Shown: positions 12,495 through 24,520 of the stretch, piece by piece
Position numbering within the stretch: position 1 is the first letter of the stretch
How the letters are laid out: every line of letters starts with the position of its first letter
Origin: Trichuris trichiura
Taxonomy: Eukaryota; Nematoda; Enoplea; Trichinellida; Trichuridae
Length of the DNA: 64,000 nt
Direction of reading: 5' to 3'
Assembly: GCA_037903355.1 (NCBI GenBank)
Contig: JBAJFE010000005.1
Location: 806,001 to 870,000 of the forward strand
Translations under genes and position numbers: made by a program
Notes under the pieces: model-generated
Told to the model about the DNA's origin: nothing
The model's input: only the letters and a program-made list of their open reading frames with translations
The model's database searches: none

Positions 12495-12854
12495 ATGGAA
12501 GAAAATCGTATGCAACGATGGTATGTCCATTGCTTTGACGAGGCAGAATTATTCTTGGTAAGTCTCGATCAGTTTCTGACTTGGTTTTTGTTGAATAATG
12601 CTTATATTTATCTTTTGCTTGTACATGTCATCACAAAGTAGTTTTAGGCTTTTCTTTTCTCCCAGCGATCTTTTGTGATGCTCAGGTTTGATGACCTCTC
12701 GTCGCTACTCAGCGCGCGGGCGGGCTGTCCTCCGATCATCAGCCCTTTATGGCGCTGCCTAAACGTAAGGCCTGTTATCGTCAGGACATCTTGCCTTGGT
12801 CATCGTGCTCTGCTCTTACCTAAGCCTAAGCGTAAACGTAAGGCTCATGTTTAG
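12495..12854 (+). CDS. Candidate two-exon small gene, unidentified
   Basis: An ATG at 12495 opens a 21-codon segment that meets a strong donor (TTG then GTAAGT at 12558). A pyrimidine-rich acceptor (TTCTTTTCTCCCAG) ends at 12665, and exon 2 (12666-12854) continues in frame for 62 codons to TAG. The 83-aa product begins MEENRMQRWYVHCFDEAELF and ends in a basic tail, PKPKRKRKAHV, encoded by TTAGGC-like repeat units. No known domain is visible. Good splice signals and a 108-bp intron near the local size range support it; short length and a repeat-derived C-terminus argue against it. Upstream coding exons are possible because the frame is also open for about 11 codons before the ATG. Confidence 0.3.
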
Positions 12855-12870
12855 GCTTAGGCTTAGGTAA
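12816..12870. repeat. TTAGGC-like inverted repeat, copy 2
   Basis: A 21-bp left arm (12816-12836) and a 21-bp right arm (12850-12870) are inverted copies differing at one base, around a 13-bp centre. The right arm holds TTAGGCTTAGGCTTAGG. This is the better preserved of two related sites; the other is at 1051-1103. Confidence 0.6.
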
Positions 12871-12894
12871 AGGCGGAACTTCATGACCAGCATG

Positions 12895-12973
<79 letters not shown>

Positions 12974-12988
12974 TACTACTATTATTGT
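12895..12988. repeat. (TTA)n microsatellite
   Basis: About 90 bp of nearly pure ATT/TTA triplets run from the end of the TTAGGC-like repeat to a short ACT variant. On the minus strand this gives a poly-asparagine open frame that is not a gene. Confidence 0.95.
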
Positions 12989-13513
12989 AGGAGTGCGCAC
13001 AATAGCTCGAGAGGTCGTTGGTCATGAACATCACGAAAGATCAATGATAGTGTAATGAGGATGAATGACTAAAAGCCCATTAATTTTGTTAAATCGTTCG
13101 TGTACCTTTATTATTTGCTTTTGCGCTATCTCCAGATAAAATTACTAAATATTGTCAAATTGAGGTACGCACTACGGTATTTTGTTTATGCTTATGTTTT
13201 CCTCTTGCACGTATTTTCAATCCACTTCATTTCTTATTCTAACCTCCACGGCTGCGAGATACGTACAGAAGTTCTTCTTCTTCGTTACTACAGTGAGTAA
13301 GAATTTGAATATCGCATTGCGTAAAAACGCGAGAGAAATTTTCGGGATAACATTTAACATTGTAAAGCTCTTTAATAGATCAATTTAAAATTTTAAAATC
13401 GCCATTTTTTGTTGCTCCGCTATTGATTGCAAAGCCATTTATTGTCGGCATGCTTGAGTGACCACGGAAGTCAACTAGTATTCGTAGGTTCAGATTTGAA
13501 TGTTTGTGAAGAA
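12989..13513. other. Intergenic, AT-rich
   Basis: AT-rich sequence downstream of the minus-strand dehydrogenase gene; it should contain that gene's 3' UTR close to 13513. No other feature is seen. Confidence 0.4.
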
Positions 13514-14538
13514 TCAGTAGGCTGTCCATCCACCGTCGGTGGCAAACGTACCGCCGGTCAGGTTGGACGCTTCGTCGCTTAGCAGAAATAATATTACGGC
13601 CGCTTGTTCCCAAACAGTTGACAAGCGGTTATTCGAGTCAGCATTCATTAATATAGATTTGTCTTTTATAAGTTTTGCCATAGTACAGTTTTCCTTTGCT
13701 CTGACAGCACTCAGTACGTTAATTGCCTTCATCATGCTGGTGTCCATTGGTGCCATGTTGACCGAGTTGACGCGGATCCCAAAGGCTGCATAATCTATGG
13801 CAGCATTTCGAGTGAGTCCGTTAACTGCGTGCTTACTTGCTACATAAGCGGGAAAACCGCCGACGCCTGTCAGTCCAGCTACAGATCCAACGTTGACAAT
13901 AGCCCCACCTTTTCCTTGCTTTAGCATTTGGTTTAATTCGGCTCGAAGAGATTTGAAAACTCCACCGGCGTTAATATCCATAACTTTTTGCCAGTATTCG
14001 TCCGTCGCTTTGTGCAACGGAGCTGCCAGCAGTGGCTTTTGTTGCTCATAGTTGAACTCTTCTCCCGTGTAAACGCCATCCAACACACCGGCATTGTTTA
14101 ACGCATAGTCGATACCCCCGAATTGTTCTACAGCTTCTTTGACCATTCTGTCAGCATCTTCAGTCTTGGAAACGTCGGCCAAAACGAAATAGGCGCGTCC
14201 ACCGCCATTAGCATTGATCAAAGCCGTTGTGTTCAAACCCCCTTCTTCCAACCAATCGGCTATGACAACATTGGCGCCTTCCTTTGCCGCGCGAAGTGCC
14301 ACCGCTTTGCCCAGACCCTGAGCGCCTCCGGTTATTAGAATAGTTTTTCCGTCGAATCTGTTTGGCACGAAATAATCAGGATTTGTAGGAGTAATGTCTA
14401 TTTTCGTTCCGGCATCGCAACTTTTCAGTAGAAGGCTTCCGCAGAGAAAATATAGGATGGTTCCAGCGAGCTGAAAGTGAGGGAGTATTACTTAAGACGT
14501 GTTAGCGCAAATTTTACAGTTACCTTAGGCGGTAGCAT
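13514..14538 (-). CDS. Short-chain dehydrogenase/reductase with signal peptide, 2 exons
   Basis: Minus-strand exons 14538-14524 (MLPPK) and 14470-13514 are joined by a 53-bp GT-AG intron in phase 0, giving 323 aa. The first 25 residues form a signal peptide or anchor: a lysine, then the hydrophobic run LAGTILYFLCGSLLL, then SCDA. The rest is a classical SDR Rossmann enzyme using NAD(P)(H). Visible are the nucleotide motif TGGAQGLG (52-59), an Asp at the end of strand 2 (residue 77, favouring NAD), NNAG (130-133), catalytic Ser201, Tyr214 and Lys218 in the YVASK context, and the C-terminal DGGWTAY. An extra loop at about 140-160 (EQQKPLLAAPLHK) lies after NNAG. The substrate cannot be told from sequence. 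Almost the whole enzyme is one 957-bp exon without introns, and its style resembles bacterial SDRs, so bacterial ancestry is possible. Secretion or ER entry is inferred. Confidence 0.9.
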
Positions 14539-17116
14539 GCCTGAACTTTGGCACTGCTTATCCTGTTGACTTAGCGAAGACGAATGTAAGCAAGCGCACA
14601 CCGATAGATTTCTTAAAAAGGAAAGGCTTATGTCACTCTCACCTTACGCTAGGATAGCGTGTAGTCTTAGTTGCAACTGCGAAAGCAGATAAGTGAAAAG
14701 TTGATTAACAATAAACAGTGGCTCAGTCAAGTTCAAACGTAGTCGAAATAATGGCATTCAATCATCACTGTATAGTTTTACGATTTAATAATATAAATGT
14801 TTAAAAATGATTTTCTGCTCTTCGGAAAAAGTTGTATGTTAGACTTGTTGAATATGAGCAAGAATATGAAGGTAGGGTTTATTGCCTGCGAGTAGTAAAT
14901 GGGTCAGAAAATGCACAATGCAGCCTTGGTTTAATGTCTTTTGTGTAGGGAACAATAGTCACCAATATCTATTTTACATTCCTCCTCGAATATCTATGAA
15001 CTTTCGATATTGTTTTCAAAGGAGCTTTACAGAATTAGGAATGGAATGTTATATCTTGATGATAATCTTCCAATTATAAAAGTTCAAAGAAGCGTTGCTG
15101 TGAATGAACTATTAATATATGCAATGGAGTAGAGCTGTCTTACTCACGTGCTGCTGAAAAGATATTCGAAGCTTTTGCTATAGTACAGTAGCGCAGTCCA
15201 GTTGTTTTGTGTCTCCTTCTACCGGGATGCCAGTTAAATGTGGTTAGACATAACAGCCCGCCCACATACGGCGTGAAGTGGAACCACTTAATAGAACTGC
15301 AGTTGTACGCGTGGCATAAGTTGCCTCGTGAATAACTCACTACGTTAGAGTTCTTTTAGTCGGGTGGCATTTTTATTTGTCATGTAAAAAGAATGGGCTA
15401 AGTTTCTCCAGTATAACTGCATGAAAACAGGTCCTTTTCGTTTTGGTGCACAACGGCTCGGAATGTTTCCGTCTGGCGGAAGTGTAAGGACGCAGACACT
15501 TTTTGTCCGGTTACCGCGTTCGAAAAGACTTTTGATTTTTTAAAGCTATAGTATCAATAACACCTACGGGGCGGGAGCAAGGTAGGGCTTGTCTGATTGT
15601 TTGCAAAGCGTGAAAGTTGAATACGTCATCTTGCGCACTTGCTTCAATTGACTCTTCACAAGTAGGAGCAATGATGAATGGCAACTGCATATTTTAACGT
15701 TCTTGTTTCTTTCTTCAACTCTTTTGCTGAATAAGCGATGCAAAAAAAGAATGGGCCACTTTTCATTCCCGTGTAAGGTTTCGTACAGTTGAGAGTCGCT
15801 GCAGAACGAATTTCCGTCACGATTCTTCTAGGCAGCCCTGAATAGCTTAATGGAAATTTTGTAATGCAAACTGGCAGGTTGGCATTGTAAAGCTGTTTCC
15901 TCTCTCATACTTGCGAACCAATTTTCATCTAGTAAACAGGTAGGGAGACTGCATACCAAACAATGAAAATACTGTTTCACTTATGAAGGAGAAAGTGGAG
16001 TTTACAGAGAGTGACAACATCCAAAACGAAAAATTGCTGAGCTTAGCTAGATGTAAGTCTAACGAGCCAGCGAAAGTTGCCTTTTAGGGAAGATGCACAA
16101 ATCTCTCTTCCTCTCTTTTTAAATGGTATGGCTAATGAAGTATATATACTTTATCGTGGAAACTAGGTAATCTGTCAAAGCTGTACATGTGCTAGGCTTT
16201 CTTCATTACGTGTATCCTCGTAAGGGGCTCAAAAAGCTGAGCACACTGTAAGTTAGCTTTGTCCATAAGTCGATGCGATCAGATTTGCCTATCAGCAATT
16301 TTAAGGGTTGCAATTGCGCCCCGCCCTTGAAGAATTTAAAATATTTAATTCAGTAGCTACTTCATGCATGAGAGAAAATCCTAAGATTGTTTCTCGTTAT
16401 GACATATAGCTCAACAAGATTAATTTCTTTTCCTGCGCGCTTTTTCCTTATCCTTAAAGGAAAAGACTGCCTTAGAAGTTATATGAAGCACATCTAATAG
16501 TAAAGCTGCGTCATTAAGGAAAATATCGTTATCCGCATTGCAATAAGTACTATTATATTATTATTTTGTAAAGAATTAATCGTTTCTATTGAAGCTAAAA
16601 AATATGCTTAATTTTCGGAATCAAAATACCTCTCGTTGTTCGCTTGCTGACAAAGTTGTAACGAAATTCAAAAACCGTCAAAAGTGGCAAACCTATTTTC
16701 ATACTACTCTTTCGTCGAGAAGAAGAAAAAGAAACTGTGAGCTCATCCGGCTCAGCGAAGACGACGGAATGAATGTCAGAAGCTGAGCTCCATAAGCGCG
16801 TGTCAAATGTAAATAAAACCAATTCATTCAACGAATAAGGCAATTATTTAATGGGGGCGATTGGTAAGGACTTTCTACCATTGACAGCCGTTCTACCAAA
16901 CGGTGCCAAAATAAAGCTTTCAACAAAGCAGCTGTATTCACTAAGATAAAGCAGGAATAAGTAACAGAGCTCTAGGCGCTACTTCGTTCCGTCGACAGCG
17001 AATAATGGGTACGGTTGCTAGTTCGCTGTGGCACCCATCGATAAAGTAATCTGAATCCGCGATATGCGTTTAAGCCTTATTTTTGACAAGTGGTATTGCG
17101 TGTGTCAACTAACGCA
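14539..17116. other. Intergenic stretch
   Basis: About 2.6 kb upstream of the dehydrogenase. Short open frames such as 16589-16786 (65 aa, basic) have no recognisable features or splice support. No repeat was recognised. Confidence 0.4.
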
Positions 17117-17188
17117 TCCTCGGTAGTATAGTGGTGAGTATTCCCGCCTGTCACGCGGGCGACCCGGGTTCGATTCCCGGCCGGGGAG
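17117..17188 (+). tRNA. tRNA-Asp (GTC)
   Basis: A 72-nt cloverleaf: acceptor arm TCCTCGG pairs with CCGGGGA, the D-loop contains AGTGGTGA, the anticodon stem-loop CCCGCCTGTCACGCGGG carries GTC, and the T arm contains GGTTCGATTCC. The discriminator base is G, as expected for tRNA-Asp. There is no intron. A boxes and B boxes are intact, so it should be transcribed by RNA polymerase III; a T run follows at once (GGATTTTTTC). Confidence 0.98.
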
Positions 17189-20100
17189 GATTTTTTCTAT
17201 CCGTATGACCATTGTGAAAGATTTGTTCTGTTTAATCACATAATAATTATTGTTTCTTTGCGTGATAAGTCTCTGTGTGCTGAGTATTTTGCAAAATATG
17301 CCAATATGCTACTGTTAGCCAGCTGACTTTCCATTTACCTGTCGCTTTAGTTGCTCAGTTCGCTTAGTGATATTCAGGTACAAATGCGTATCGTACAGAT
17401 TTTATTTATGGAAAGATCCATTCAGAAGAACCAACTTGCCGCCTGCAGCTCGCAAGTGTGAGACAGAAGAATATGATAAAGCGATACAGTGGTAATGAAT
17501 GTCTAAGGGACCTTAAAGTGCGCTCATGTAAGCTATATTTGACCTCTTCAGTTTACCGTATGTCTAATCCCCATTTTGCGAGAAACAGCATTGCTGGTTA
17601 CAAAGAAGTATTCGAACATGCAGCCAAAATTAAATACAAACGCAGTTGTTAAATATAACAAATAGAAGAAGGCTGAAGAAGAAGTAAACTCCATTATTTA
17701 AAAAAGGCGTGTCCGAGTTAATTGCGATACTGACAGACGGCAAAGAGACTACAGAGTGTCAATAAATTAGACATTCTGCAGACAGCCGAGTTCAAAAATA
17801 CTTTCCGCATGCCCGCTTCGATGCTTGCGAAAAAACCGTAACTGTACCACGTCGCCATATTCGTCTGTGAGAACCGAAGGCGACGGTTTGAAAGTTCAAT
17901 TTTCTGATAAGCTTCCTTTACATTATGCGAAGTGTTACGTGTTCACAAACGTTCGTTGTATTATTATTGCAGGACTGCTTCCAAACTAACGCAATTAAAT
18001 GAATGACGATTCGACTTGCGTAAATGGCCCGAGAGAAAAGAATGCTCGGTTTGGTATTCGCTTAAGCGCTCTTGTCTGCCAATATGCCTTTAATAATAAT
18101 ACGAAGCGTACTTGTGAATACATAACAATTCTTAATGGGTTGACAGAGTTTCATAATACAGATTTCGTTTATGGGGAGATGCGGTCAGGAAATTCAATTT
18201 CCAAACTTGATCTTTCTACTCTAAGCGTTGAAAAGCGTTCAACGATAAGTGCTGCATTAAAATTATCTCGCCTTAATCGTAGATATGAAAACGTACATGT
18301 TTAATAGGCATCGGTTTTTGTTCTTATGATTTCTAGCCAATACATCATTGTAACTTAGCTGAACTACGACCGAAATGTCTCTTTAGCTCTTACTTTTGCC
18401 CAGCAATATTATGTACAAAAATATCTCATACTATTCACACATCCATGTCCATACCAACGCGATTAAACGAATACCAGATGGAGCTTTATTCTCCGTAACC
18501 CATTTTTGTTGGCGATGTAGTCGTAGCGCAGCATTCACTGTGTCCTGGAGGGAAAAAATTGCATGCTATTATTCAAGTATTCAGCGCAGTTGAAATAGGA
18601 GCCTTTGCTGATTTTCATGGAAACATCCTGCTCTCCTCTTTTCCTTTTTAGTCCATCCGAATGATAATCGTTCACCGTTCTTCATTCGTTAAGCGTTTAT
18701 TTCTCAAGGTCCTCACAATTTTCCTGTGCAATGATTCTTATAGTTTTCAAAAAATCTCCCTATTCAATAACGTGACCTTAATGGAAATATTAATATGGTT
18801 GCTTAGAAACCATGTTTTCAAAGCACTGCCGAGCGGTTTTCCAGTCGTTTCATCGACTAATTAACTTCAGACCTTGTTCATATTATTTTAGTGACGTCAT
18901 AAGCGTCGTCCTCAGTTCGATTGGAAAATTTTTTCTTTTAATTACAACTCACAGCATTGATAATGACCTGTGAACATCTGCCCTGTCGAAGCGTCTGTCT
19001 GGAACGATAAAGATAGTCATTTTTATCTGTTACTTTTGCTGTGCGAACATGCAACAGTCGTGCAGACGTCCTTAATTTATCTTTTGATTTTATCTGAAGT
19101 GTATGTAAATTTATTTGCTGGACAGTGCGTCTGTCTTTCATAGAATGATGCTCTCTTTGGTAAATCATTATCTCTTCCATATCTTATGCTGAGCACTGGT
19201 CGATATCTGTGCTGATAATGCAGTTGATAATGAAAAATGAATTTCCAGACGCCCATCGCAGTCAAGTCAGACTGTTCGCAACAGCGTTGCCTTACGAAGT
19301 CGACGTCTTCATCACACGGAGACACTTCATTGCTTATCCCGGTAAGGACGCAGTACTATATTTAAATTTCTTCTGTTGATTACGCTGTTTGCATGTTCGT
19401 GAACTAATGCGAGGTTAGAATGACCGCCAAAGCAGCGCAACCTGAAAAGGCTCAATTTAAACTTGTCTTAACGTGAAGCAGTTAAGAAAAAACTCAATGA
19501 AATAAATCTGTGGTCATAGATGCTCTTGCGGAAAACAGCGTACAAGAAGTACAATGTTTAAGTTTCAGTTTGATAATCATAAAAGAACTGAAGCATAATT
19601 TCGCGTTAGTCAGAGAAGTCGAAATATTGAAACAACATCTGTACTGCTACACTTATTGAACTGTATTGTTCACGAGTAGTTTCCTTTGCTCTTAGAAGGA
19701 AAGTTTAGATGGAAAGTTCGACGTTAGTTTCCTAAGCTTTTTCTTGTGTAGATATCCCTGTGCTTGAAGTATTAAATTTACGAAGTAACTGTAGAAGCGA
19801 TGGTTAGCAAGTAATTGCACAACCGCATAGGCGAAAGTCAATCCTTGCGAATAATGATTTTTAGGTTTATTGTCCATTGCAATGCTTTGGCAGATAGTAA
19901 CAGCGTAAAATTCGGTTTGATGTGTATGTCATTTAAGCTGCAGTCTAACTTCACATAGTTTATTAAGCTCAAGGGATTCATCAGCACTAATCAGTTCAGC
20001 GTATGGGGGTCAAAGCTGAAACTTGACGGAGCAGAAACTGCTTGCCACCAACCTAATTAGTACTCCTTGCATTCTGTTGTGTATTAAGTTAAGCAAAGAA

Positions 20101-20489
20101 AACCACTGTCAACTTCAAAAAAAGAAGCAAAGTTTAAAACAACGGCTTATCTTTGGACAGACCTAATTCACCAGAGAGATTAGTGTGCAACACATGCTCT
20201 GTATAGAACGTACGGCAGGAAAAATGGTTTCTAGCCGACGATATACATCTATTACTATCTAACGCAACAACTTTCGAATAGCAACACAAGACTTATCACT
20301 GGACGTTCTTGTGTTTACTGTAGAGTTTATGTTGAGGTGTTCAGGCAGCTAGAGATAATTAGCTGCATAAGTCAACCTGTCAGCTGCATATCAAACTCAC
20401 CACTTTTATTTAATGTAATTTACCGCTTATATCTAACTTAATTCTTCTTTTTCTTCATTCTTCTCTCCTTGCTAACGGGTGCGTTATTC
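17189..20489. other. Intergenic stretch
   Basis: About 3.3 kb with no supported gene. The longest frame (17999-18304, 101 aa, + strand) follows a plausible acceptor (TTATTGCAG near 17972) but has no recognisable domain. No repeat structure was recognised. Confidence 0.35.
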
Positions 20490-20839
20490 AGAGTAAAATT
20501 TTTTTGCGGCTTTGCAACCCGGTCATTAAAAAACTTTTATTTCTAAACGTATAACCCGCGGAGCTTTCAGGCCACACCGGGGCTCGTCATCAGCGCTATG
20601 TGCGCCGGCCGTCGGGTCGGTCATCATGTTAGCAAGCCGCTCCATCTGACCGACCTTGGCGGAGACCTCAGCCGTCAGGTCTATCCTTGACCCGTCGGAT
20701 CTTGGTACAACCTAGTCAGTCAGACTTTGCAACGAGCACTCAACGGCGGGCGGTGTGGCCCGAAAGCTCCGCGGGTTGACGTTTAGAAATAAACGTTTTT
20801 AACGAACGGGTTGCAAGCCGCAAAAAAATTTTATTCTGC
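20490..20839. repeat. Foldback element with hammerhead-like core
   Basis: Inverted arms of about 90 bp (left about 20490-20580, right about 20749-20839) share TTTTTTTGCGGC, CAACCCG and TTTATTTCTAAACGT. The GC-rich centre contains several GTCGG/CCGAC repeats. Next to the left arm, 20561-20593 holds, on the minus strand, CTGATGACGAG, a stem region and GAAAGCTC. The right arm keeps the GAAAGCTC half at 20762-20769. Arms differ at several positions and by small indels, so the element is not recent. Confidence 0.7.
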
Positions 20840-20851
20840 TTATATCTAACG

Positions 20852-20862
20852 TGATGATGATG

Positions 20863-20919
<57 letters not shown>

Positions 20920-20920
20920 T
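20852..20920. repeat. (GAT)n/(AAT)n microsatellite
   Basis: Four GAT units pass into about 19 AAT/ATA triplets directly after the foldback element. A similar microsatellite-repeat association occurs at 12.9 kb. Confidence 0.95.
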
Positions 20921-21453
20921 GCAGGTTTTGTTGTTGTTCCTTCTTAATTGTGATGGCGGGGGAGTTCTATAAGCTTTTGTATTTCCTTGCGGCTATTTCC
21001 TTTTAAAAACTAAGTGAGAGAGATTCTGAAAAAAACCCAGGAATTGTGTCAGAAGATGCGTTATTTTCATAAATAATCGTTTGTATAAAAAGCTTCTCAC
21101 CGGTTAGGAAAACGCATATACTTAATCTCATTTTGAAAGTGTCAAATGGCAGTTGCAATAGCAAACTTAGAATTTCATTTGTCGGTTCGCGAAAATTTTA
21201 AGTTGTACATTGTAAATTGCAAGCCATTTGTGAGACATTTGTATTGCTGAAAATAAAGCCTTTCCTAATGAATATATGCCTTTTCTTTTTCTTATAAAAA
21301 TAATTTGGTTTAGAATTCTGAGTTTTTTTATTGGCGAATTTTTTGGAGGGACGTTCAACTTGGTACCTTGTAGTTTCTGAAAGTTCAATTGACAGTTGTG
21401 CAATTAATTTACATAACTAAAACATCAAAAGTTAGAATTGCGATCACAACTAT
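20921..21453. other. Intergenic stretch before tRNA-Asn
   Basis: AT-rich sequence of about 530 bp with no supported gene or repeat; the 78-aa minus-strand frame at 21167-21403 has no recognisable features. Confidence 0.4.
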
Positions 21454-21470
21454 CGTCCCTGGGTGGGCTC

Positions 21471-21521
<51 letters not shown>

Positions 21522-21527
21522 AGAGAC
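21454..21527 (-). tRNA. tRNA-Asn (GTT)
   Basis: A 74-nt cloverleaf on the minus strand: acceptor GTCTCTG pairs with CAGGGAC, the D arm reads GCGCAATCGGTTAGCGC, the anticodon arm TTCGGCTGTTAACCGAA carries GTT, and the T arm contains GGTTCGAGCCC. The discriminator is G. No intron is present, and all stems pair apart from one G-U, so the gene looks functional. Confidence 0.98.
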
Positions 21528-24202
21528 GACTATAGAGCACTGGATGAGTTTATTCAACTAAGAATAATGAATGTGCTTGTCTATACTCTTGTGTATATTG
21601 ATTAAGTATTATTCATCCTGTATGTGTCATCCCGCACGAGCTATTAAAACGCAAGAAGAAAATAGAATTTGTGATATCTCACGATTTTTGTCTCGCGTGT
21701 AATTTCTGATCGATTGTAATAGAAGGAAAAAGTAAGTGCCGGTGGAACAATGGAATGTTAACTTGTTACTACAAATTGCTACTACTGCTGAATTAATTGT
21801 TGGTTTATTTGTCTATGATATAATTATCGTGTATTCTTACAGAAAATATGCTGCTTGTGAACCAGGATAATGTTTTCGTCTGAAGAAGTTTTTTTAACGT
21901 AACTGATTTGCAAGATGAATGAGTTAGGGGAAATTTGTAGCACCGTGCGTAATTCCAATTCTTCAAAAGCCTTTGCCCTTTCGGTTGTGCAACTTAACCG
22001 TCTATTCAAAGTATTCTTTTTTGTTTGCTATGGTTGGAAAAATGAATCAGTTGACGAGGGCGTAGATTCCTTGATCAAATGTTATTTTGAAGAGCTCTAT
22101 TGAACGTACCGACAAAGGATGAATGATGGTTTGTGAGCATCAAACAAGTACTTCATCATCAATACTGAGTTAATAGTACATTGGCTTCAAGCGTCACCTT
22201 TAATTCAGCTTTTCCTTTTATTGCTAAAGGCATTGGCTGCATATTATCTGAAGTTTACTCTATTAAATCATTTCTAATCTTATTGCTTTTTTACCATTAT
22301 TCTCAGGCGGAAATTCTCTCGCTTCAGTAACATTATTTAATGATATTGGTCTTCAAGTCGTAGTCAGTCGTCTACGTAACATTGCGGAAGCACGTGGATA
22401 GTGTTTGTTCATGTGCTGCTGAAAAACACTGTTTTCAACGGTGGCAAATCCCTACGCTTTTTAAAAGTGAATGTACGGACACTGTAACAAAGTATGAAAC
22501 ATGAAATATGTTCATATCCGTTGCGCCAATTATTAACTGCTTATTTTGTCAAGCCTCGTGTTCGAATCGTATTGATACAAAAATTGTACCTGCATTCAAT
22601 CAATTTCATCCTTCAATCAATCTTCTCCATTTTATACTCGTTAGAGGAAACTTTCTTCTTCATAACTTTACCGATGTAAATTCTGTTTAAGTAACATAGA
22701 TTTGCTCGAACATAAGTCGCAGTTGAAGAAGGTTATATAATTTGCGCCGATCAGGTTCTTGAAAGTAATTGAATATATTACTCAGAATTAGTTTAGTTAT
22801 TTAATTTTTGGATCGTATATAGAAATGAAAATTTCGCTACTTAAAAGATTAGAATGTACACAGAAATATACCTTTTAGTGTTATTATTAATCTTCTCTCC
22901 TTGTCCTTAGAACTGCCTAACTGATTGATCTTGTTTTTTCATATTTTTTTCTTAGTCTTTCACCTTCATCCCTTCAATTTTACTGTTATTTTAGTTATTC
23001 TGGTCTTTTTGTTAATCATTTTGTTTATTCTTATTGTTTCGATCTTATTTCTGTTCATTTATGTTTATGCTTTATGTTAGCACCACTTCTAGTCTTTATC
23101 ACGCATGCTGCTATACGGCGTTTGCCTTCTAACTGCCGCTTAGTCACTCTGCAGTATGATTCGAATCGATAGTTTGAATATTCAAAAATACTTTATTGTA
23201 TACTAAAGTGCAGAGGTTGCGCAGGTTCTTTTTTCAGTCTTTAGCGTTATCCAACAGGAAAAAGTAGTCGAATGAACTATCTAAAACAAAGTATGAACAA
23301 TGGAGTTTTCAATCACTACGCAGACCTATAAGTAATAAGCTTCAAAAAATGATCAGAGGACAGACAAAATAATCATCACATTGAGATGCTACGCCAAATT
23401 ATGTCGAACTGATAATCAGCGATTTATGCATGTATAACTATGGAGAGCGTAGTACATTATGAATACTTTGATCTCACAGTTACTGAAATTTTTCTTTTGC
23501 ATACTGTCGAAGACAGATGTGTCTGTTGTCGATAGAGAAATATTTCCTTGTCCTTTCTTTTCTTTGTTTCGGTTGCGTTTGCCCGACCAATAGTAAGGAA
23601 AAATGAAATGAAAATCTTTGCGTAAATTTTGACACACACACACACACACCACTGCGCCTCGCCTCGCCGCGCAACACCACATCACACCGCGCACCCTGAT
23701 CCACCCTGCGCCACGCCGCGTCACAACACACCCCATACCGCACCGCGCAGTAGATGCTCTGCAACTGTTACCCCACTGAGTGCACACTAAAAGCTTACAA
23801 CACACGCGCAGAAGGCATATAGCACAGACAGACAAAAACGCATTAAACCGCCGAGCAGTCTGTGTGTATTATATACCCTAAAAATCAGCCTTATGCAAAT
23901 TAATGTCTGACCCTTTAGACTTTACTATAAGCGGCTTAGAAACACAAACTGACGTTGAATCTTCAGTTAGCTGCTCTATTTTAGGAAGTAGTTCTGCTGA
24001 CTTTTGCTATAGTTCGTTTACTCTGGTTAAGTACTATTGCTGTTATGTTTGCATTAAAGAAGGTAATGCAAATTAGCTGACCCTATTCGCTAATGTTTAT
24101 ATTAGAATTTATGTAAACATAATGAGCGAAACATGGTTAGATTTGTGAAATAATGAAAAAACAATAATTCTTGAACACTGGGTGCTTCGTAACGGGATGA
24201 GA
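21528..24202. other. Gene-poor stretch with a C/A-rich low-complexity block
   Basis: About 2.7 kb. A (CA)n run at about 23631-23649 is followed by roughly 110 bp of CAC/GCC-rich imperfect repeat (to about 23755). This block creates long minus-strand frames that are artefacts of composition. Elsewhere the sequence is AT-rich with no supported gene. Confidence 0.45.
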
Positions 24203-24520
24203 TTTCATGGTTTATGGTCTTCTACGGCTTTTCCCGTTTATCTGTTGTGCTTGTATCTGTAAATTAGACGAAACAACTGCTCTACCAACGGATTGGATGA
24301 GCCGTTATTAAGAAAAAGTACAGATATCAATACACTCAACTTTTAATGTTCAGAGCTTTCGGAACGCTCTAGTTCCGTCGTCAGTGAGGTGGTGAGGTGG
24401 TGTACTTTTTCTTAATAACGGCTCATCCAATCCGTTGGTAGAGCAGTTGTTTCGTCTAATTTACAGATACAAGCACAACAGATAAACGGGAAAAGCCGTA
24501 GAAGACCATAAACCATGAAA
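24203..24520. repeat. Perfect-arm palindromic element (318 bp)
   Basis: Inverted arms of about 118 bp (24203-24320 and 24403-24520) show no mismatch that I can find. They surround an 82-bp centre with the minus-strand core CTGACGA-C-GGAAC...GTTCC-GAAAGCTC (24353-24384). Each arm contains CCGTTGGTAGAGCAGTTG, which looks like a tRNA A-box region. Related, more diverged copies lie at 31074, 31974 and 32532, with fragments at about 37640 and 63860. This copy is the youngest of the family in the window. Confidence 0.85.

Noticed and set aside
12816..13034. Minus-strand frame with a long poly-asparagine run
   Set aside because: It is only the (TTA)n microsatellite read in one frame, with no splice sites or conserved ends.
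22500..22590. Possible tRNA B box (GTTCGAATC)
   Set aside because: No acceptor, D or anticodon stems can be formed around it.
23416..23835. 139-codon minus-strand frame rich in R, C and G
   Set aside because: It spans the CA/GCC low-complexity block and has no recognisable domain.
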